Counted from the first letter of the stretch, positions 15,640 to 25,309 are shown. The stretch: 64,000 nucleotides of DNA from Niastella yeongjuensis (GCF_900110245.1 NZ_FOCZ01000001.1:496001-560000); one strand, 5' to 3'. Numbers and translations are program-made. Notes: generated by a model not told the origin, from the sequence alone.

Positions 15640-16974
15640 CTACATCATTACAAGCGATAAAATATATACTACTCCCAAGGTAGTTAAGCCCATAAACAAA
15701 CTGGCCATGCTATAAACCTGTAACATGGAGCGCATATCGAGGCCGGAGAATTTTGCAATCACCCAGAAGTAGGCGTCATTGGCATGTGATAAGGTCATGG
15801 AGCCGGCACCCATCGACAAAACGGCCAGCAACCTACCCGTTTCTGAATCGAGCCCCAGGGCGGGTAATAAAGGTTGTATAATGGAGGAGGCTGTAATTAT
15901 AGCCACTGTTGATGAACCTTGTGCGGTTTTAAGTATTGCCGTTAACATAAACGGGAACAATATTCCCAGCGCCTGTAAATTGACTGCATTACTCACGTGC
16001 TGCCCTACCTGCGTTGCCGCCAGAATGGCCCCAAAAGCACCGCCGGCGCCAATGATCACCAGTATGCCGCCGGCTTTTTCGGCAGCTTCCTGCAACAGTT
16101 TCCCAACTACATTTTTATTCCAGGTATGTATAGCACAAAATGCCAGTATAATTCCAATTGCCAGCGCTATCACCGGGTCACTGGCCACCATAAAAATCTG
16201 CATCCAGGCGGGGATCGATTTACCGGTTTCAATAGACAGAAATGATTTTATTCCAATCAGTACAATGGGCACCAGCACTGGTAAAAAAGAAAGCAAAACC
16301 GAAGGCGTATTGGTGGTCAGGTCAATAACGGGTGCTTCTGAAGGCGCTTCATTTACTATTTTTCTACCTGCATAACGGGCCCAGAAATGACCTACCAGCA
16401 TGGCAGGAATAGCTACAGCGATCCCCACTAAGATGAGCTTTCCATAATCAACGCCGATTGTACTCGCCGCTGCTGCGGCGCCGGGATGTGGTGGTATCAA
16501 ACAGTGTACGGAATATAAACCCGTTGCCAGCGATACCGACATAATGATAACCGAAATACCCGTTCGCCTGCACAATGATTTGTTCAATCCGCTTAATACA
16601 ATGTACCCTGAATCGCAGAAGATGGGCAGCCCCACAATAAAACCGGTGATGCTCATGGCCAGCGGCGCCTGCTTTTCGCCTATCCTTTTTAAGATATAGG
16701 TAGCCATCACCTTGGTACTGCCCGTATGCTCTAACACAACACCCAGGGTGGTGCCTAACACAATGATGAACCCCAGCGAATTCATGATGTTGCCGAACCC
16801 CTGTTTGGTTACCGTAATAATGTTTGCCACAGGCATTTGCACCCCCAGCCCTACCACAAAGCAGGCAATCAGTAAAGCAAAAAAAGCATGGATGCGAAAT
16901 ACGGCGGTCAGCAAAATAATAATGCCAATACCCATTACCAGAAAGATCATAACCTGTGCAAAGGAAGCTGTCAT
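15640..16974 (-). CDS. GntP-family gluconate/organic-acid permease
   Basis: A 444-residue integral membrane protein with about 12-14 hydrophobic helices. Family marks include the FFALLIACFVVGLG segment, GFGNIMNSLGFIIVLGTTLG, the conserved GLPIFCDSGYIVL and the HCLIPPHPGAAAAA loop, which are typical of GntP/Gnt-T proton symporters. It would import gluconate or a related sugar acid across the inner membrane. No gluconate kinase or dehydratase is adjacent, so the substrate is uncertain. It is transcribed divergently from tadA across a 70-90 bp gap. Confidence 0.9.
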   Translation of the reverse strand: MTASFAQVMIFLVMGIGIIILLTAVFRIHAFFALLIACFVVGLGVQMPVANIITVTKQGFGNIMNSLGFIIVLGTTLGVVLEHTGSTKVMATYILKRIGEKQAPLAMSITGFIVGLPIFCDSGYIVLSGLNKSLCRRTGISVIIMSVSLATGLYSVHCLIPPHPGAAAAASTIGVDYGKLILVGIAVAIPAMLVGHFWARYAGRKIVNEAPSEAPVIDLTTNTPSVLLSFLPVLVPIVLIGIKSFLSIETGKSIPAWMQIFMVASDPVIALAIGIILAFCAIHTWNKNVVGKLLQEAAEKAGGILVIIGAGGAFGAILAATQVGQHVSNAVNLQALGILFPFMLTAILKTAQGSSTVAIITASSIIQPLLPALGLDSETGRLLAVLSMGAGSMTLSHANDAYFWVIAKFSGLDMRSMLQVYSMASLFMGLTTLGVVYILSLVMM

Positions 16975-17060
16975 ATGCCAATCGTTAGCGTGATTATTAT
17001 CTAAGATACGTACCTTGCCTTTGCAAAACAGGTACCTGATCGTAATTTTTGATTAAATCT

Positions 17061-17498
17061 ATGAACGACGAATACTACATGCAGCAGGCGCTGAAGGAGG
17101 CACAGCGGGCTTTTGACGATGGTGAAGTGCCGGTGGGCGCAGTAGTGGTTATGAACAACCGCATTATTGCCCGTGGCCATAACCAGGTAGAGCGGTTGAA
17201 CGACCCAACGGCCCATGCAGAGATCATTGCGCTTACTTCGGCTTTCAATTTCCTGGGCAGTAAATATTTACCGGAAGGCACTATATACATTACAGTAGAA
17301 CCCTGCCTTATGTGCGCCGGGGCGCTTTACTGGAGCAAGATCAGCAAGATCGTTTGGGGCGCCGATGATGAAAAGAACGGGCATAAACGCATCACCGAAC
17401 CCAACTGGCCATTCCACCCCAAAACGGAAGTCACTAAAGGCATTTTGAAAGAGGAGTGCGCAGAGTTGATGAAAGCTTTCTTCCGTAGCAAGCGGTGA
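17061..17498 (+). CDS. tadA: tRNA-specific adenosine deaminase
   Basis: The start is ATG 17061 (MNDEYYMQQALKEA); a TTG four codons upstream is less likely. The 145-residue enzyme has the cytidine-deaminase zinc site: His52 and Glu54 in AHAEI, Cys82 and Cys85 in PCLMC. The C-terminal FF pattern (KAFFRSKR) is typical of TadA. It makes inosine at the wobble position of tRNA-Arg(ACG). A TTTG at about 17014 and TAATTTTTG near 17041 suggest a promoter giving a very short leader. Confidence 0.95.
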   Translation: MNDEYYMQQALKEAQRAFDDGEVPVGAVVVMNNRIIARGHNQVERLNDPTAHAEIIALTSAFNFLGSKYLPEGTIYITVEPCLMCAGALYWSKISKIVWGADDEKNGHKRITEPNWPFHPKTEVTKGILKEECAELMKAFFRSKR

Positions 17499-17528
17499 TC
17501 CGGCCATCTCAACACCCCCAATAAAAAA

Positions 17529-17569
17529 GGAAGTTCCAATAAGTAGATATACTACTCATTAGAACTTCC
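17529..17569 (-). terminator. Terminator of the susCD transcript
   Basis: A 41-base near-palindrome (GGAAGTTC...GAACTTCC, with an inner AGTAG/CTACT stem). On the minus strand the two mismatched positions become G-U pairs and the stem is followed by six T, so it works for the minus strand, downstream of susD. Confidence 0.8.
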
Positions 17570-17593
17570 GGGCAAAGGGTACACCTGGCACCT

Positions 17594-19067
17594 CTATTGG
17601 TCCCACCAAACACGGCCATTCAGGTCGTCTTTTCCACCCAACAAGGGCTGTGAGGATATAGCTAAACGGTAGTTTTCTCCATTAATATTTTGTTCTTTAA
17701 CCGGGTAAGCCTGTCTTCTGGGGATAGGTATATTGCCATTATTAGGCGCAGATGTTAATACAGGGAAGCCGGTACGCCGCCATTCTGCCCAGGCCTCGTA
17801 CCCATTCATATACAGGTGTAACCATCGCTGATAACCGATCTTTTTCAAGGCATCGGCACTATTATATGCTACCTCCGGCTGCACCTTGTATGCCGCCAGT
17901 CCGGTGGTATCACCTTTATCACTGGCTGTATACGCAACCCGTTCCACCTGTTTATCGATAGTAGGATCATAGCTCTTGAAACTGTTCCTGTTCCACTGGC
18001 GAATGGAAGCCTCTATAGCTGCCTCATATTTATCCTTTGCTTCTGCATCGCCACCGGGCAACCAGGTCAACTTATTGGCTTCGGCCAATGCAAACAACAC
18101 CTGGGCATAGGTAACTATATAGGTGGGGGCATTCTGCGCACGTACGTGCACACCTGTCAATGATACGCTGGCATCGGGAATAAGCCCTACTGCATTTCCA
18201 TCCAAACCATAAGGAACACCGTTATAATCGCCACTGCCGTTTTTATCGGCAAAAATCGGTAGCCGTGGGTCATTGAGTGGCTTCATATAATCAACGATCG
18301 TTTTGCACATTGGCCACATAATACCAGTAACTCTGGTTGGCCGCATCAGCCAGGTGAATATATACAGCATTCTGACTGTTATCGGTAAACACGCCGCTAT
18401 TCAATGCATCCAGGAATTCAGCCTTGCCTTTGGCGGGATCTGCCTTTGATAAACGCAACGCCATCAACAACCGCATGGAATTAGCAAAACGTTTCCAGCT
18501 GGCCATATCAGTGTATAACAGGTCTCCAACCACTTTGTTGCCATTATCTATTTGCGCTGCGGCTTCTTTCAGCTCTTTCATCAGATCATAATAAATATCT
18601 TTTTGTTTATCATAGCCGGCTGAAAAATTATCCTTTCCTTTCAACGCATTGAAGTAAGGAATATCGCCCCAGCGGTCGGTCATATGCCAGAAGAACCAGG
18701 CTTTTAAAATGCGGGCCACCGCTTTTTGATTATTGACCGAACCTTCATTTATATCGAAGTTCCGGGCATTCAAAATAGTTTGTAAATTCTGCAGCGGCTG
18801 CGTGTAGATATCATAAAAATCAAAATTCACTACCGTATACCGCGAGTTATCTGTATAAGGTTTCTCTGACCAGTGCTGTACATATAAAAGACCGGAAACC
18901 GATTCAATTACATTTGCCATCTGGGAAATGGAATAGGTCAGCAACTGTGCATTGGATGCTTTGCTGGGTGCATTGGGATCAACATTGATGTCATCACTAA
19001 ACTTGGTACACCCGGTCCCTGTTATCAACAATGCAACCACCAATTGTATAGAGAGTAGTTTTTTCAT
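17594..19067 (-). pseudogene. SusD/RagB-family outer-membrane lipoprotein, frameshifted
   Basis: The frame from ATG 19067 gives a lipoprotein signal ending TGTGC (Cys20), then SusD-like helical repeats (FWHMTDRWGDIPYFNALKG) and stops at 18291 after ANVQNDR. The rest of the protein continues in another frame: KTIVDYMKPLNDPRLPIF and on to QPLLGGKDDLNGRVWWDQ at 17594. The switch lies at about 18300-18316 and needs loss of one base or gain of two to restore about 490 residues. Both halves look well conserved, so the lesion is recent, a sequencing error, or a recoding site. It starts 10 bp after the susC stop. Such proteins cap the SusC transporter and bind glycan or peptide ligands on the cell surface. 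Confidence 0.85.
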
Positions 19068-19077
19068 GATCGTTTTT

Positions 19078-22000
19078 TTAGAAGGAAACATTCAGGTTAA
19101 CGCCAAACGAACGGGTAGTGGCCAGCTGACCGGTCTCTAACCAGTTAAAAGAGGTAGCACCGGTTGCCAGTTCGGCCGGGTTCAACCCTTTAGGCGCCTT
19201 TTGCCAAATCATAAATGGGTTCCTGGTAATAAATGCCAGGTTGAGGCTTTTGACCGGCAGTTTGGCAATATTGGCCTTTGAAAAAGTGTATCCTACCCTT
19301 ATCTCACGCATCCTGATATACGAAGCATCAAACAGCCATTCTTCATAGATCCGGGTGCCCAGATTATTGCGGTACCAGGTTCTTGCATTTACAAATGCAG
19401 TCACTTCCTGTTTTGAACTACTGGAGATCCCGTTGATCTTTATACCGCCGCCATCTGTCAATGGATCGCGAATGTTTTTACCATTCTCATTTATAACAGC
19501 CGTTTCTGCCGCCTGTCCGCTCTTAACAGCCAGCATTTTTGTCCAGCTGAAGAATTGTCCGCCTTTTTGAAAATCTATTACCGCGCTCAAATCAAAGTTC
19601 TTCCAGGTAACGGTATTCTGCCAACCACCTGTGAACTTGGGCAGTACGGTGCCAAAATTGTGATTGGTTACATACATGGGCATATTGGTGGCATCGAGTA
19701 AGATCTTGCCGGTTGCCGTGTCGCGCATATAAGCGTTACCAACTATTGAACCGAACGATTCATTCACATTCGCCAGTAAGAACATGTCTACACTGGAATA
19801 CCGGTTCTGATCGAGGATCAGCGAATTAATACCGGGATATAATTCCTTTATTACGTTTTTATTGCGTGCAATGTTAAAGCTGCTGGTCCAGCTCAGGTTC
19901 TTCATTCTTATGGGCGTACCGCTGACCGTCAATTCAATGCCTTTATTCTGAATATTGCCTGCATTGATCACATATTTCGAATAGCCGCTTACACCCGATA
20001 CATCGAGGTTCATGACCGCATTTTCACTTTGTTGATAATACCAGGTAAAGCTAAACCCAACCCGGTCCTGCAGAAACCGCATATCCAAACCGGCTTCATA
20101 GGCTGTGCCTAATGATGGTTTAAGTTCCGGGTTCTTTAAAGTATCAGGCACATACATGGGAAAATTGGTACCATATGGCTCACGCATGGCGTACGAGTTG
20201 GTGGTTTGATAGATATCTATATCTGAACCAGCCTGGGCAAAGCTTGCCCTTATTTTGCCATAAGAAATGGGTGCTACTTTTAACAGTTCACTGAATACCA
20301 TACTTGTTGAAACCGATGGATACAGATAGGCATTGTTATCGGGAGGTAATGCCGATGAAATATCTCTTCGCAAGCTGGCATCAATAAAATATGTATTCTT
20401 ATAACCCAGGTTTACCGATCCATAGGCGCTTCGCACTTCTTTTCTTCTTAAAATATTTTTCACCAGTGGCCGGTTCAATGAATTGGTGATATCATAAAAG
20501 CCGGGGGATACAAATCCGCCTTGTGTTTCCTGGCGCAAATAAGTATACCGCTGGGTCATTAAATTTCCACCGAGGTTGGCGCCAAATGAAAAATTCCCAA
20601 CCTCCTTATTGTAGGTAGCAAGAAATTCATAGTTCATTTCCTTCGATTCATACTTGCCTATCCAAAAGGAAGGAACACCGCGGCCGCCTTCTGCATTCCG
20701 GCCATCTATGTTTTGAATAAAACCATCCTGGCGTACAAAACCGTTTACTTTCAACCCTGGCATTACGGTATATGATACTCCTATATTCCCAAAGAACCGG
20801 TCGCGCGAATCGTTTGATGGATTTTCATACGCATCAAAATAGGGATTGTTCCAGTCTATAGGACTTGTTCGGCTTGTATACACTCCGTTCTTAGGGGCGG
20901 CGACATTCCATTGATAAAATGTACCATCGGCATACTTGTATTGTTTTAATTTATTCATGTCGAGGTTACGCTGGAACCATTGATACATGTTGCGCGAACC
21001 TAAACTTTGATACCCCTGCGATGGCCGCCGCGCCTTGTTATTGGCATAATTCAAACTGGTACTTACTACCAGGTTGGGAGTAACATTTAGCGATCCACTG
21101 AATGAAAGATTGTTTCTTTTTAACCAGGTATTGGGTTCAATACCTTTCATATCGGTATTATTATACGATAACCGGAATAACGTGTTTTGTCCACCGCCTG
21201 AAAAAGAGATACTGTTGTTCCAGGTATGGCCGGTTTCAAAATAATCTTTTATGTTGTTGGGGTGCGGAACAAAGGGCGTTTCTTTCCCGAAATCAGGATC
21301 ACCCGGATAGAATGAGTATTCATGCCGAACGGGTGTACCATCCATAACCGGTCCCCAGCTTTCATCCCAGGTGCCATCTACAAACTTGGTAGGTACGCCA
21401 TTTATATCTACTGTCGGAAACGATAAGCTGGAACCGGCGCCATAGGTATTCTGCAATGGCAAAAAGTTGCCTGCCTTTTCCACTGAATAGGCAGAGCTGA
21501 AATTCACAGCAGGCTTTTGCGCATTTTTACCTTTACGGGTGGTGATCATAATAACGCCAAACTGCCCACGCAAACCATATAAAGCAGAAGCGGCAGGTCC
21601 TTTCAGTACGTTGATCGACTCGATGTCATCCGGATTTATGTCCTGCGCCAGGTTGCCATAATCACGTCCATTGCGTATGGCAAAGTTGCTATTGGAAATA
21701 GGCGTATTATCTACCACGATCAACGGCTCACCGCCACCGGTTAAAAAATTCGTACCCCTTATTTGTATTTTCTGCGTACCGCCCATGCTGGCACCTGAGG
21801 AGCCGCTCAACTGCACCCCGGCTATCTTTCCACCCAGGCTGCCTAATACATTTTGTTCTTTGGCTACAGTGAGGTTATCGCCCTTTATTTCCTGGGTTGA
21901 ATAGCCTACCGATCTTTCCTTCCGCGAAATACCCAATGCCGTAACGATCACTTCTTCCAGTTTACCAGTCCCTTCTTTAAGCGCTACCAATACATCGAGC

Positions 22001-22668
22001 GTTTCATTGTCTTTAATGGTGATCTCTGTTATCTGGGAGGTAAAGTTCACTGCCGATACCTGTAATTTGTATTTACCGGCTTTTAATCCGGTTATATTAA
22101 ATACGCCTTCTTTATTGGCCGCCGTGCCTCTATCGGTGCCCAATACCACTATAGAAGCATTGGCCAGCGGTGCACCTGTTTCATCGATTACGCGGCCGCG
22201 TATACCACCTTCAAAAGTGGCCTCCTCTATAATAGTTATGTTGGTTAATTGCTCCTGCTTATTTATTTTCTTAATAACAATATTCCCATTCACCTGGTCG
22301 TACTGTAGCCCGGTATGTTGCAGCAGATCTGCCAGCACATTGTTTACAGAAGCTTTTGACGCCTGGTAATTGATATGATCAACTTCAGCTACATCGGCAG
22401 TGCGATAGGTAAAGGCCAGTTGGGTAAGGGATTCAATTTTTTTAATCGCCTCTTTCAGCGATGCGTTTTTAAGATCGATGGAGATGATGATCTTGTTAAG
22501 GTCCTGACCATTGCCCGAACGGGCCATTAGCAGTCCGCTAAAAGTGAGTAATATAGCCAGGATAGATATTCTCATGAACAGCGCTTTGTGTCTCGAAAGC
22601 AGTTTTGGGCGGCCGCCGGCTAATAGGCACGACGTACTATGCCTGTACGTTTTTACATACAAATTCAT
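19078..22668 (-). CDS. SusC/RagA-family TonB-dependent receptor with signalling domain
   Basis: A 1196-residue outer-membrane transporter. In order: signal peptide (MRISILAILLTFSGLLMA, about residues 32-49), an STN domain (about 58-125) that contacts FecR, a carboxypeptidase-regulatory beta-sandwich (about 153-235), the plug (EEVIVTALGISRKERSVGY... through about 380) and a long beta-barrel ending in a C-terminal aromatic residue (VSF). The STN domain marks it as a transducer that reports substrate binding to the FecR/ECF sigma pair just upstream. The partner SusD gene follows 10 bp downstream. The ligand cannot be assigned; there are few clues beyond the DUF1080 gene. Confidence 0.95.
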   Translation of the reverse strand: MNLYVKTYRHSTSCLLAGGRPKLLSRHKALFMRISILAILLTFSGLLMARSGNGQDLNKIIISIDLKNASLKEAIKKIESLTQLAFTYRTADVAEVDHINYQASKASVNNVLADLLQHTGLQYDQVNGNIVIKKINKQEQLTNITIIEEATFEGGIRGRVIDETGAPLANASIVVLGTDRGTAANKEGVFNITGLKAGKYKLQVSAVNFTSQITEITIKDNETLDVLVALKEGTGKLEEVIVTALGISRKERSVGYSTQEIKGDNLTVAKEQNVLGSLGGKIAGVQLSGSSGASMGGTQKIQIRGTNFLTGGGEPLIVVDNTPISNSNFAIRNGRDYGNLAQDINPDDIESINVLKGPAASALYGLRGQFGVIMITTRKGKNAQKPAVNFSSAYSVEKAGNFLPLQNTYGAGSSLSFPTVDINGVPTKFVDGTWDESWGPVMDGTPVRHEYSFYPGDPDFGKETPFVPHPNNIKDYFETGHTWNNSISFSGGGQNTLFRLSYNNTDMKGIEPNTWLKRNNLSFSGSLNVTPNLVVSTSLNYANNKARRPSQGYQSLGSRNMYQWFQRNLDMNKLKQYKYADGTFYQWNVAAPKNGVYTSRTSPIDWNNPYFDAYENPSNDSRDRFFGNIGVSYTVMPGLKVNGFVRQDGFIQNIDGRNAEGGRGVPSFWIGKYESKEMNYEFLATYNKEVGNFSFGANLGGNLMTQRYTYLRQETQGGFVSPGFYDITNSLNRPLVKNILRRKEVRSAYGSVNLGYKNTYFIDASLRRDISSALPPDNNAYLYPSVSTSMVFSELLKVAPISYGKIRASFAQAGSDIDIYQTTNSYAMREPYGTNFPMYVPDTLKNPELKPSLGTAYEAGLDMRFLQDRVGFSFTWYYQQSENAVMNLDVSGVSGYSKYVINAGNIQNKGIELTVSGTPIRMKNLSWTSSFNIARNKNVIKELYPGINSLILDQNRYSSVDMFLLANVNESFGSIVGNAYMRDTATGKILLDATNMPMYVTNHNFGTVLPKFTGGWQNTVTWKNFDLSAVIDFQKGGQFFSWTKMLAVKSGQAAETAVINENGKNIRDPLTDGGGIKINGISSSSKQEVTAFVNARTWYRNNLGTRIYEEWLFDASYIRMREIRVGYTFSKANIAKLPVKSLNLAFITRNPFMIWQKAPKGLNPAELATGATSFNWLETGQLATTRSFGVNLNVSF

Positions 22669-22711
22669 AGCTTTGAATTGTTTTAAGTAATTCTTTGAAC
22701 AGGATTATTTT

Positions 22712-22741
22712 CAAACATGCAGAACCGTTTCCAGGTCGCAA
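22712..22741 (-). promoter_or_regulatory. Possible susC promoter (minus strand)
   Basis: Reading the minus strand, TTG (22741-22739) is followed after 19 bases by CATGTTTG (22719-22712), one mismatch from TAnnTTTG. This would start transcription about 35 bases before the susC ATG and would overlap the hairpin at 22721-22754. Confidence 0.4.
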
Positions 22742-22754
22742 CTGGAGCGGTTCT
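22721..22754 (+). terminator. Plus-strand hairpin with T-tract in the susC leader
   Basis: Stem AGAACCG / CGGTTCT with an inner CCAG / CTGG stem, directly followed on the plus strand by T6-A-T4. On the minus strand no T-run follows. Its orientation is opposite to all neighbouring genes. Confidence 0.7.
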
Positions 22755-22820
22755 TTTTTATTTTATTAAGGGGGTGAATAGTTGGTATTGTACATAGCAG
22801 TTTAAGTTTTGGTATTTAGT

Positions 22821-23816
22821 TTATTGAATCACATACTTATTATTCTCCAGCTTCAGTCGGGTATCAGTGAGGTTACAAAGCACCTTCAATGCATGCTCGA
22901 TACCTATTTCGCGGCGGAACGTAGTGGAGATGCGTTCCCTGGCCACCGCGTCACTTTGCACCTGTATGATTACATCATAGTTCCTTTCCAGGTCGGCCAC
23001 TACATCGCTGATGGTTTCATCATCATATTGCAGATTACCCTGCTGCCAGGGAGCGGCTTCGGTGATGGCCTGCTTTTTTTGTATTATGGCATTAATGCTG
23101 TTGCTTACTTTCACCTGCTGCCCCTGGGTGAGCACCGCCATTTCTTTTTCGTTATAGTTCACCCTTACTTTTCCCCTGCTTACCGATACAATGATGTTCT
23201 CCCGGCCAGGATAGGCCTTGATATTAAAGGCGGTGCCCAGCACCATGGTGGTCACTTTTCCGGTGTGTATTAAAAAGGGTTGTTTATCGGCATGTTTTAC
23301 ATCAAAATAGGCTTCGCCAGTCAGGTACACTTCTCTTTTCCCTTCGGCAAATTGCTGTGGGTATTCCAGCGAGCTGGCTGCATTCAGCCATACCTGCGTA
23401 CTATCGGGCAATAACATATATCTGTACTCTGAGCGGCCGGTCATTTTTTTAGCGAGTACACCCGTATGCTCAGTTTTTTTCATTGGCCTGAGTTGAAAAT
23501 TCAACCATGCCAGCCCGCCCAGCAAAATGGCTATGCTTGCAACACCTACCCATAGCATCGGGGATCTTTTTCGCTTTATCGGGGCATCTGCCGGCTTGTT
23601 CCAGTCTGGTTTTGTTATAACCAGGTTGCCGAGTTCATCAACATAGGTAAGGGAGGAACCGGGTTGACCGGTTTCTTCGTAGGCTTTCTTTATCAGTTCT
23701 CTTACTAATTCATTATGGGCAGCCGCGTTGATATAGGAAAAGAATTCATCGAATTCCTTCCTGGTACAAGTATTGTTCAGGTATTGTTTGAACAGGTATT
23801 TGATCCTTTCTTCCAT
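22821..23816 (-). CDS. FecR-family anti-sigma factor
   Basis: A 331-residue inner-membrane protein. The cytosolic N-terminal helical domain (1-80) would bind the sigma factor; one transmembrane helix spans 87-106; the periplasmic FecR domain follows with LPDSTQVWLNAASSLEYPQQF, REVYLTGEAYFDV and VLGTAFNIKAY, the typical family blocks. The last part (ISDVVADLERNYDVII...) is the STN-like DUF4974 region that contacts the receptor. It lies between the sigma-factor and susC genes, completing a sigma/anti-sigma/transducer set. Confidence 0.95.
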   Translation of the reverse strand: MEERIKYLFKQYLNNTCTRKEFDEFFSYINAAAHNELVRELIKKAYEETGQPGSSLTYVDELGNLVITKPDWNKPADAPIKRKRSPMLWVGVASIAILLGGLAWLNFQLRPMKKTEHTGVLAKKMTGRSEYRYMLLPDSTQVWLNAASSLEYPQQFAEGKREVYLTGEAYFDVKHADKQPFLIHTGKVTTMVLGTAFNIKAYPGRENIIVSVSRGKVRVNYNEKEMAVLTQGQQVKVSNSINAIIQKKQAITEAAPWQQGNLQYDDETISDVVADLERNYDVIIQVQSDAVARERISTTFRREIGIEHALKVLCNLTDTRLKLENNKYVIQ

Positions 23817-23886
23817 GGAAAAAAGTTGTTCCTTTTATAGATAGACGAAGCAACCGGCCGGTGTTCCTATTCCGGTATATATTTTT

Positions 23887-24453
23887 TTAAAGAAAGGGAA
23901 GAAAAAAGCGGGCGCTCCTGAGCAGGAACAATCGGATGGATTGCAGGGCAGTTGATAACTGGTTCTTTACCGTGTGTTTTGAAATAGCCAGCCGGTCGGC
24001 TATTTCCTGGTAGTTCAGCCCTTTTTCGCGGTTGAGCTGATAGATGAGTTTGCGCTGGGGCGGCAATTGATCTACTGCCCTTTGAATGATCTGGCTGTAT
24101 TCCCGGGCCATTACCCTATCCTCGGTTTCGTTTAAATTATCGGGCTGGGATTTCCAGATGGTTTCTTTTAAGCGGCTGTCGGCGGCTGCCTTCCGTAAAA
24201 AATCGATGACCTTATTTTCGGTGAGGCGGTATAACCAGGCCTCTACGTTTTGGATGGTGTGAATTTGATAGCGGTGCTCCCATAGCTTTAAAAACACTTC
24301 CTGTATAATATCCCGTGCATATTGATTACTGTGGGTCAGTTTCAACACCAGCGTATGCAGGCGGTATTCGTGTTTATTAAAAAGATCGGCAAAGAGCAGT
24401 TCCAATGAATGCTCTTCATTATGATCATTTCTATGTAACACCTGATCATTCAT
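23887..24453 (-). CDS. ECF RNA polymerase sigma-70 factor
   Basis: A 188-residue ECF factor. Region 2 shows HTLVLKLTHSNQYARDIIQEVFLKLW and NVEAWLYRLTENKVIDFLR; region 4 shows LPPQRKLIYQLNREKGLNYQEIADRLAISKHTVKNQL. This is the Bacteroidota SusCD-linked ECF class. It begins 24 bp after the DUF1080 stop and 70 bp before fecR, so the genes probably share a transcript. It should drive susCD when released by FecR; its own promoter is not evident. Confidence 0.95.
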   Translation of the reverse strand: MNDQVLHRNDHNEEHSLELLFADLFNKHEYRLHTLVLKLTHSNQYARDIIQEVFLKLWEHRYQIHTIQNVEAWLYRLTENKVIDFLRKAAADSRLKETIWKSQPDNLNETEDRVMAREYSQIIQRAVDQLPPQRKLIYQLNREKGLNYQEIADRLAISKHTVKNQLSTALQSIRLFLLRSARFFLPFL

Positions 24454-24477
24454 CCGGGAAAAGTAGCAGTATGTTGG

Positions 24478-25206
24478 TTAGAGTTTCCTGAGCTTGATAT
24501 TCCTGAACCAGATGCCACCACCATGGTCCTGTAAGGCGATATACCCCTTTTTAGCCAGCCCGTAGGCTTTGGCATCCTTCCACTTGCCTTTTTCTTTTAA
24601 TTCCTGCCAGGCGGGTGTCCAGAATTCATACTCCACTACTTTTTTGCCATTCAGCCAGTGTTCAACATGCGCTCCTTTTACAAGAATGGTGGTGTGGTTG
24701 TATTCGCCGGCAGGTTTGGCGGCTATTTCGTTAGGAGGGTACATGGCATAGTCAGAACCGCTTTTTTGCCAGGCCTCCAGTTTTTGTGGGTAACCTTCGT
24801 CATCTATTAACTGGTATTCGGGGCCCGTTTCGTAACTGGGGCCACTGGTTTCTGCTACCCGATAAATAATGCCGCTATTGGCGCCTTTGTCGACCTTCCA
24901 GTCAATAGACAGTTCGAAATTATCGTATTGGTCAGTGGTGATGAGGTCTGCCCGCTGTTTAACGTCCTTCATTTTACAATACAGCTGCCCGTTTATCACT
25001 TCCCAGCTATCGTAGGGCTTACTGTTATAGGCCCGCCATCCTTCGGTATTGTGACCGTTAAAGAGCAATACCCAGCCGGCTTTTTTCTCTTCTGCACTTA
25101 ACGTGTTGCTTTTTTCCTGTTCGGGTTGAAAAGCACCCAAAAAAACGCTGGATAATATGGTGGCAGAAAACAGCATCAACTTTTTTGTTGTAGTGGTATT
25201 CAACAT
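24478..25206 (-). CDS. DUF1080 (3-keto-disaccharide hydrolase-like) secreted protein
   Basis: A 242-residue protein with a signal peptide (MLNTTTTKKLMLFSATILSSVF) and one DUF1080 jelly-roll domain. Family features are GWVLLFNGHNTEGWRAY near the start, DLITTDQYDNFELSIDWKV, ANSGIIYRV, GPEYQLIDD, and GYIALQDHGGGIWFRNIKL at the end. Members hydrolyse 3-keto-glycosides or bind glycans in the periplasm. As the first gene before the sigma factor/FecR/SusCD set it is the only candidate enzyme of the locus. Confidence 0.9.
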   Translation of the reverse strand: MLNTTTTKKLMLFSATILSSVFLGAFQPEQEKSNTLSAEEKKAGWVLLFNGHNTEGWRAYNSKPYDSWEVINGQLYCKMKDVKQRADLITTDQYDNFELSIDWKVDKGANSGIIYRVAETSGPSYETGPEYQLIDDEGYPQKLEAWQKSGSDYAMYPPNEIAAKPAGEYNHTTILVKGAHVEHWLNGKKVVEYEFWTPAWQELKEKGKWKDAKAYGLAKKGYIALQDHGGGIWFRNIKLRKL

Positions 25207-25309
25207 TTTGATTGATTTGATAAGGATTAGGACGCCGTGTACGCTATCTAAAATACTACAAAATTGCCATAGTACCCTTCAAAATTTTCCGTTTGGTAAA
25301 GAGAATGAA

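Larger units (their letters stand above)
22668..22765 (+). ncRNA. Candidate antisense RNA over the susC leader
   Basis: A perfect Bacteroidota -7 box TAGCTTTG lies on the plus strand at 22668-22675, overlapping the susC start codon. An intrinsic terminator (stem 22721-22754 followed by TTTTTTATTTT) lies about 75 bases downstream. No plus-strand gene is nearby. A short RNA of about 75-80 nt antisense to the susC 5' leader would result. The -33 region is weak, so this is a hypothesis. Confidence 0.35.

Noticed and set aside
17594-18370. Second half of susD as a separate gene
   Set aside because: Its first 20 codons overlap the first half in another frame, and KTIVDYMKPLNDPRLP is an internal SusD motif.
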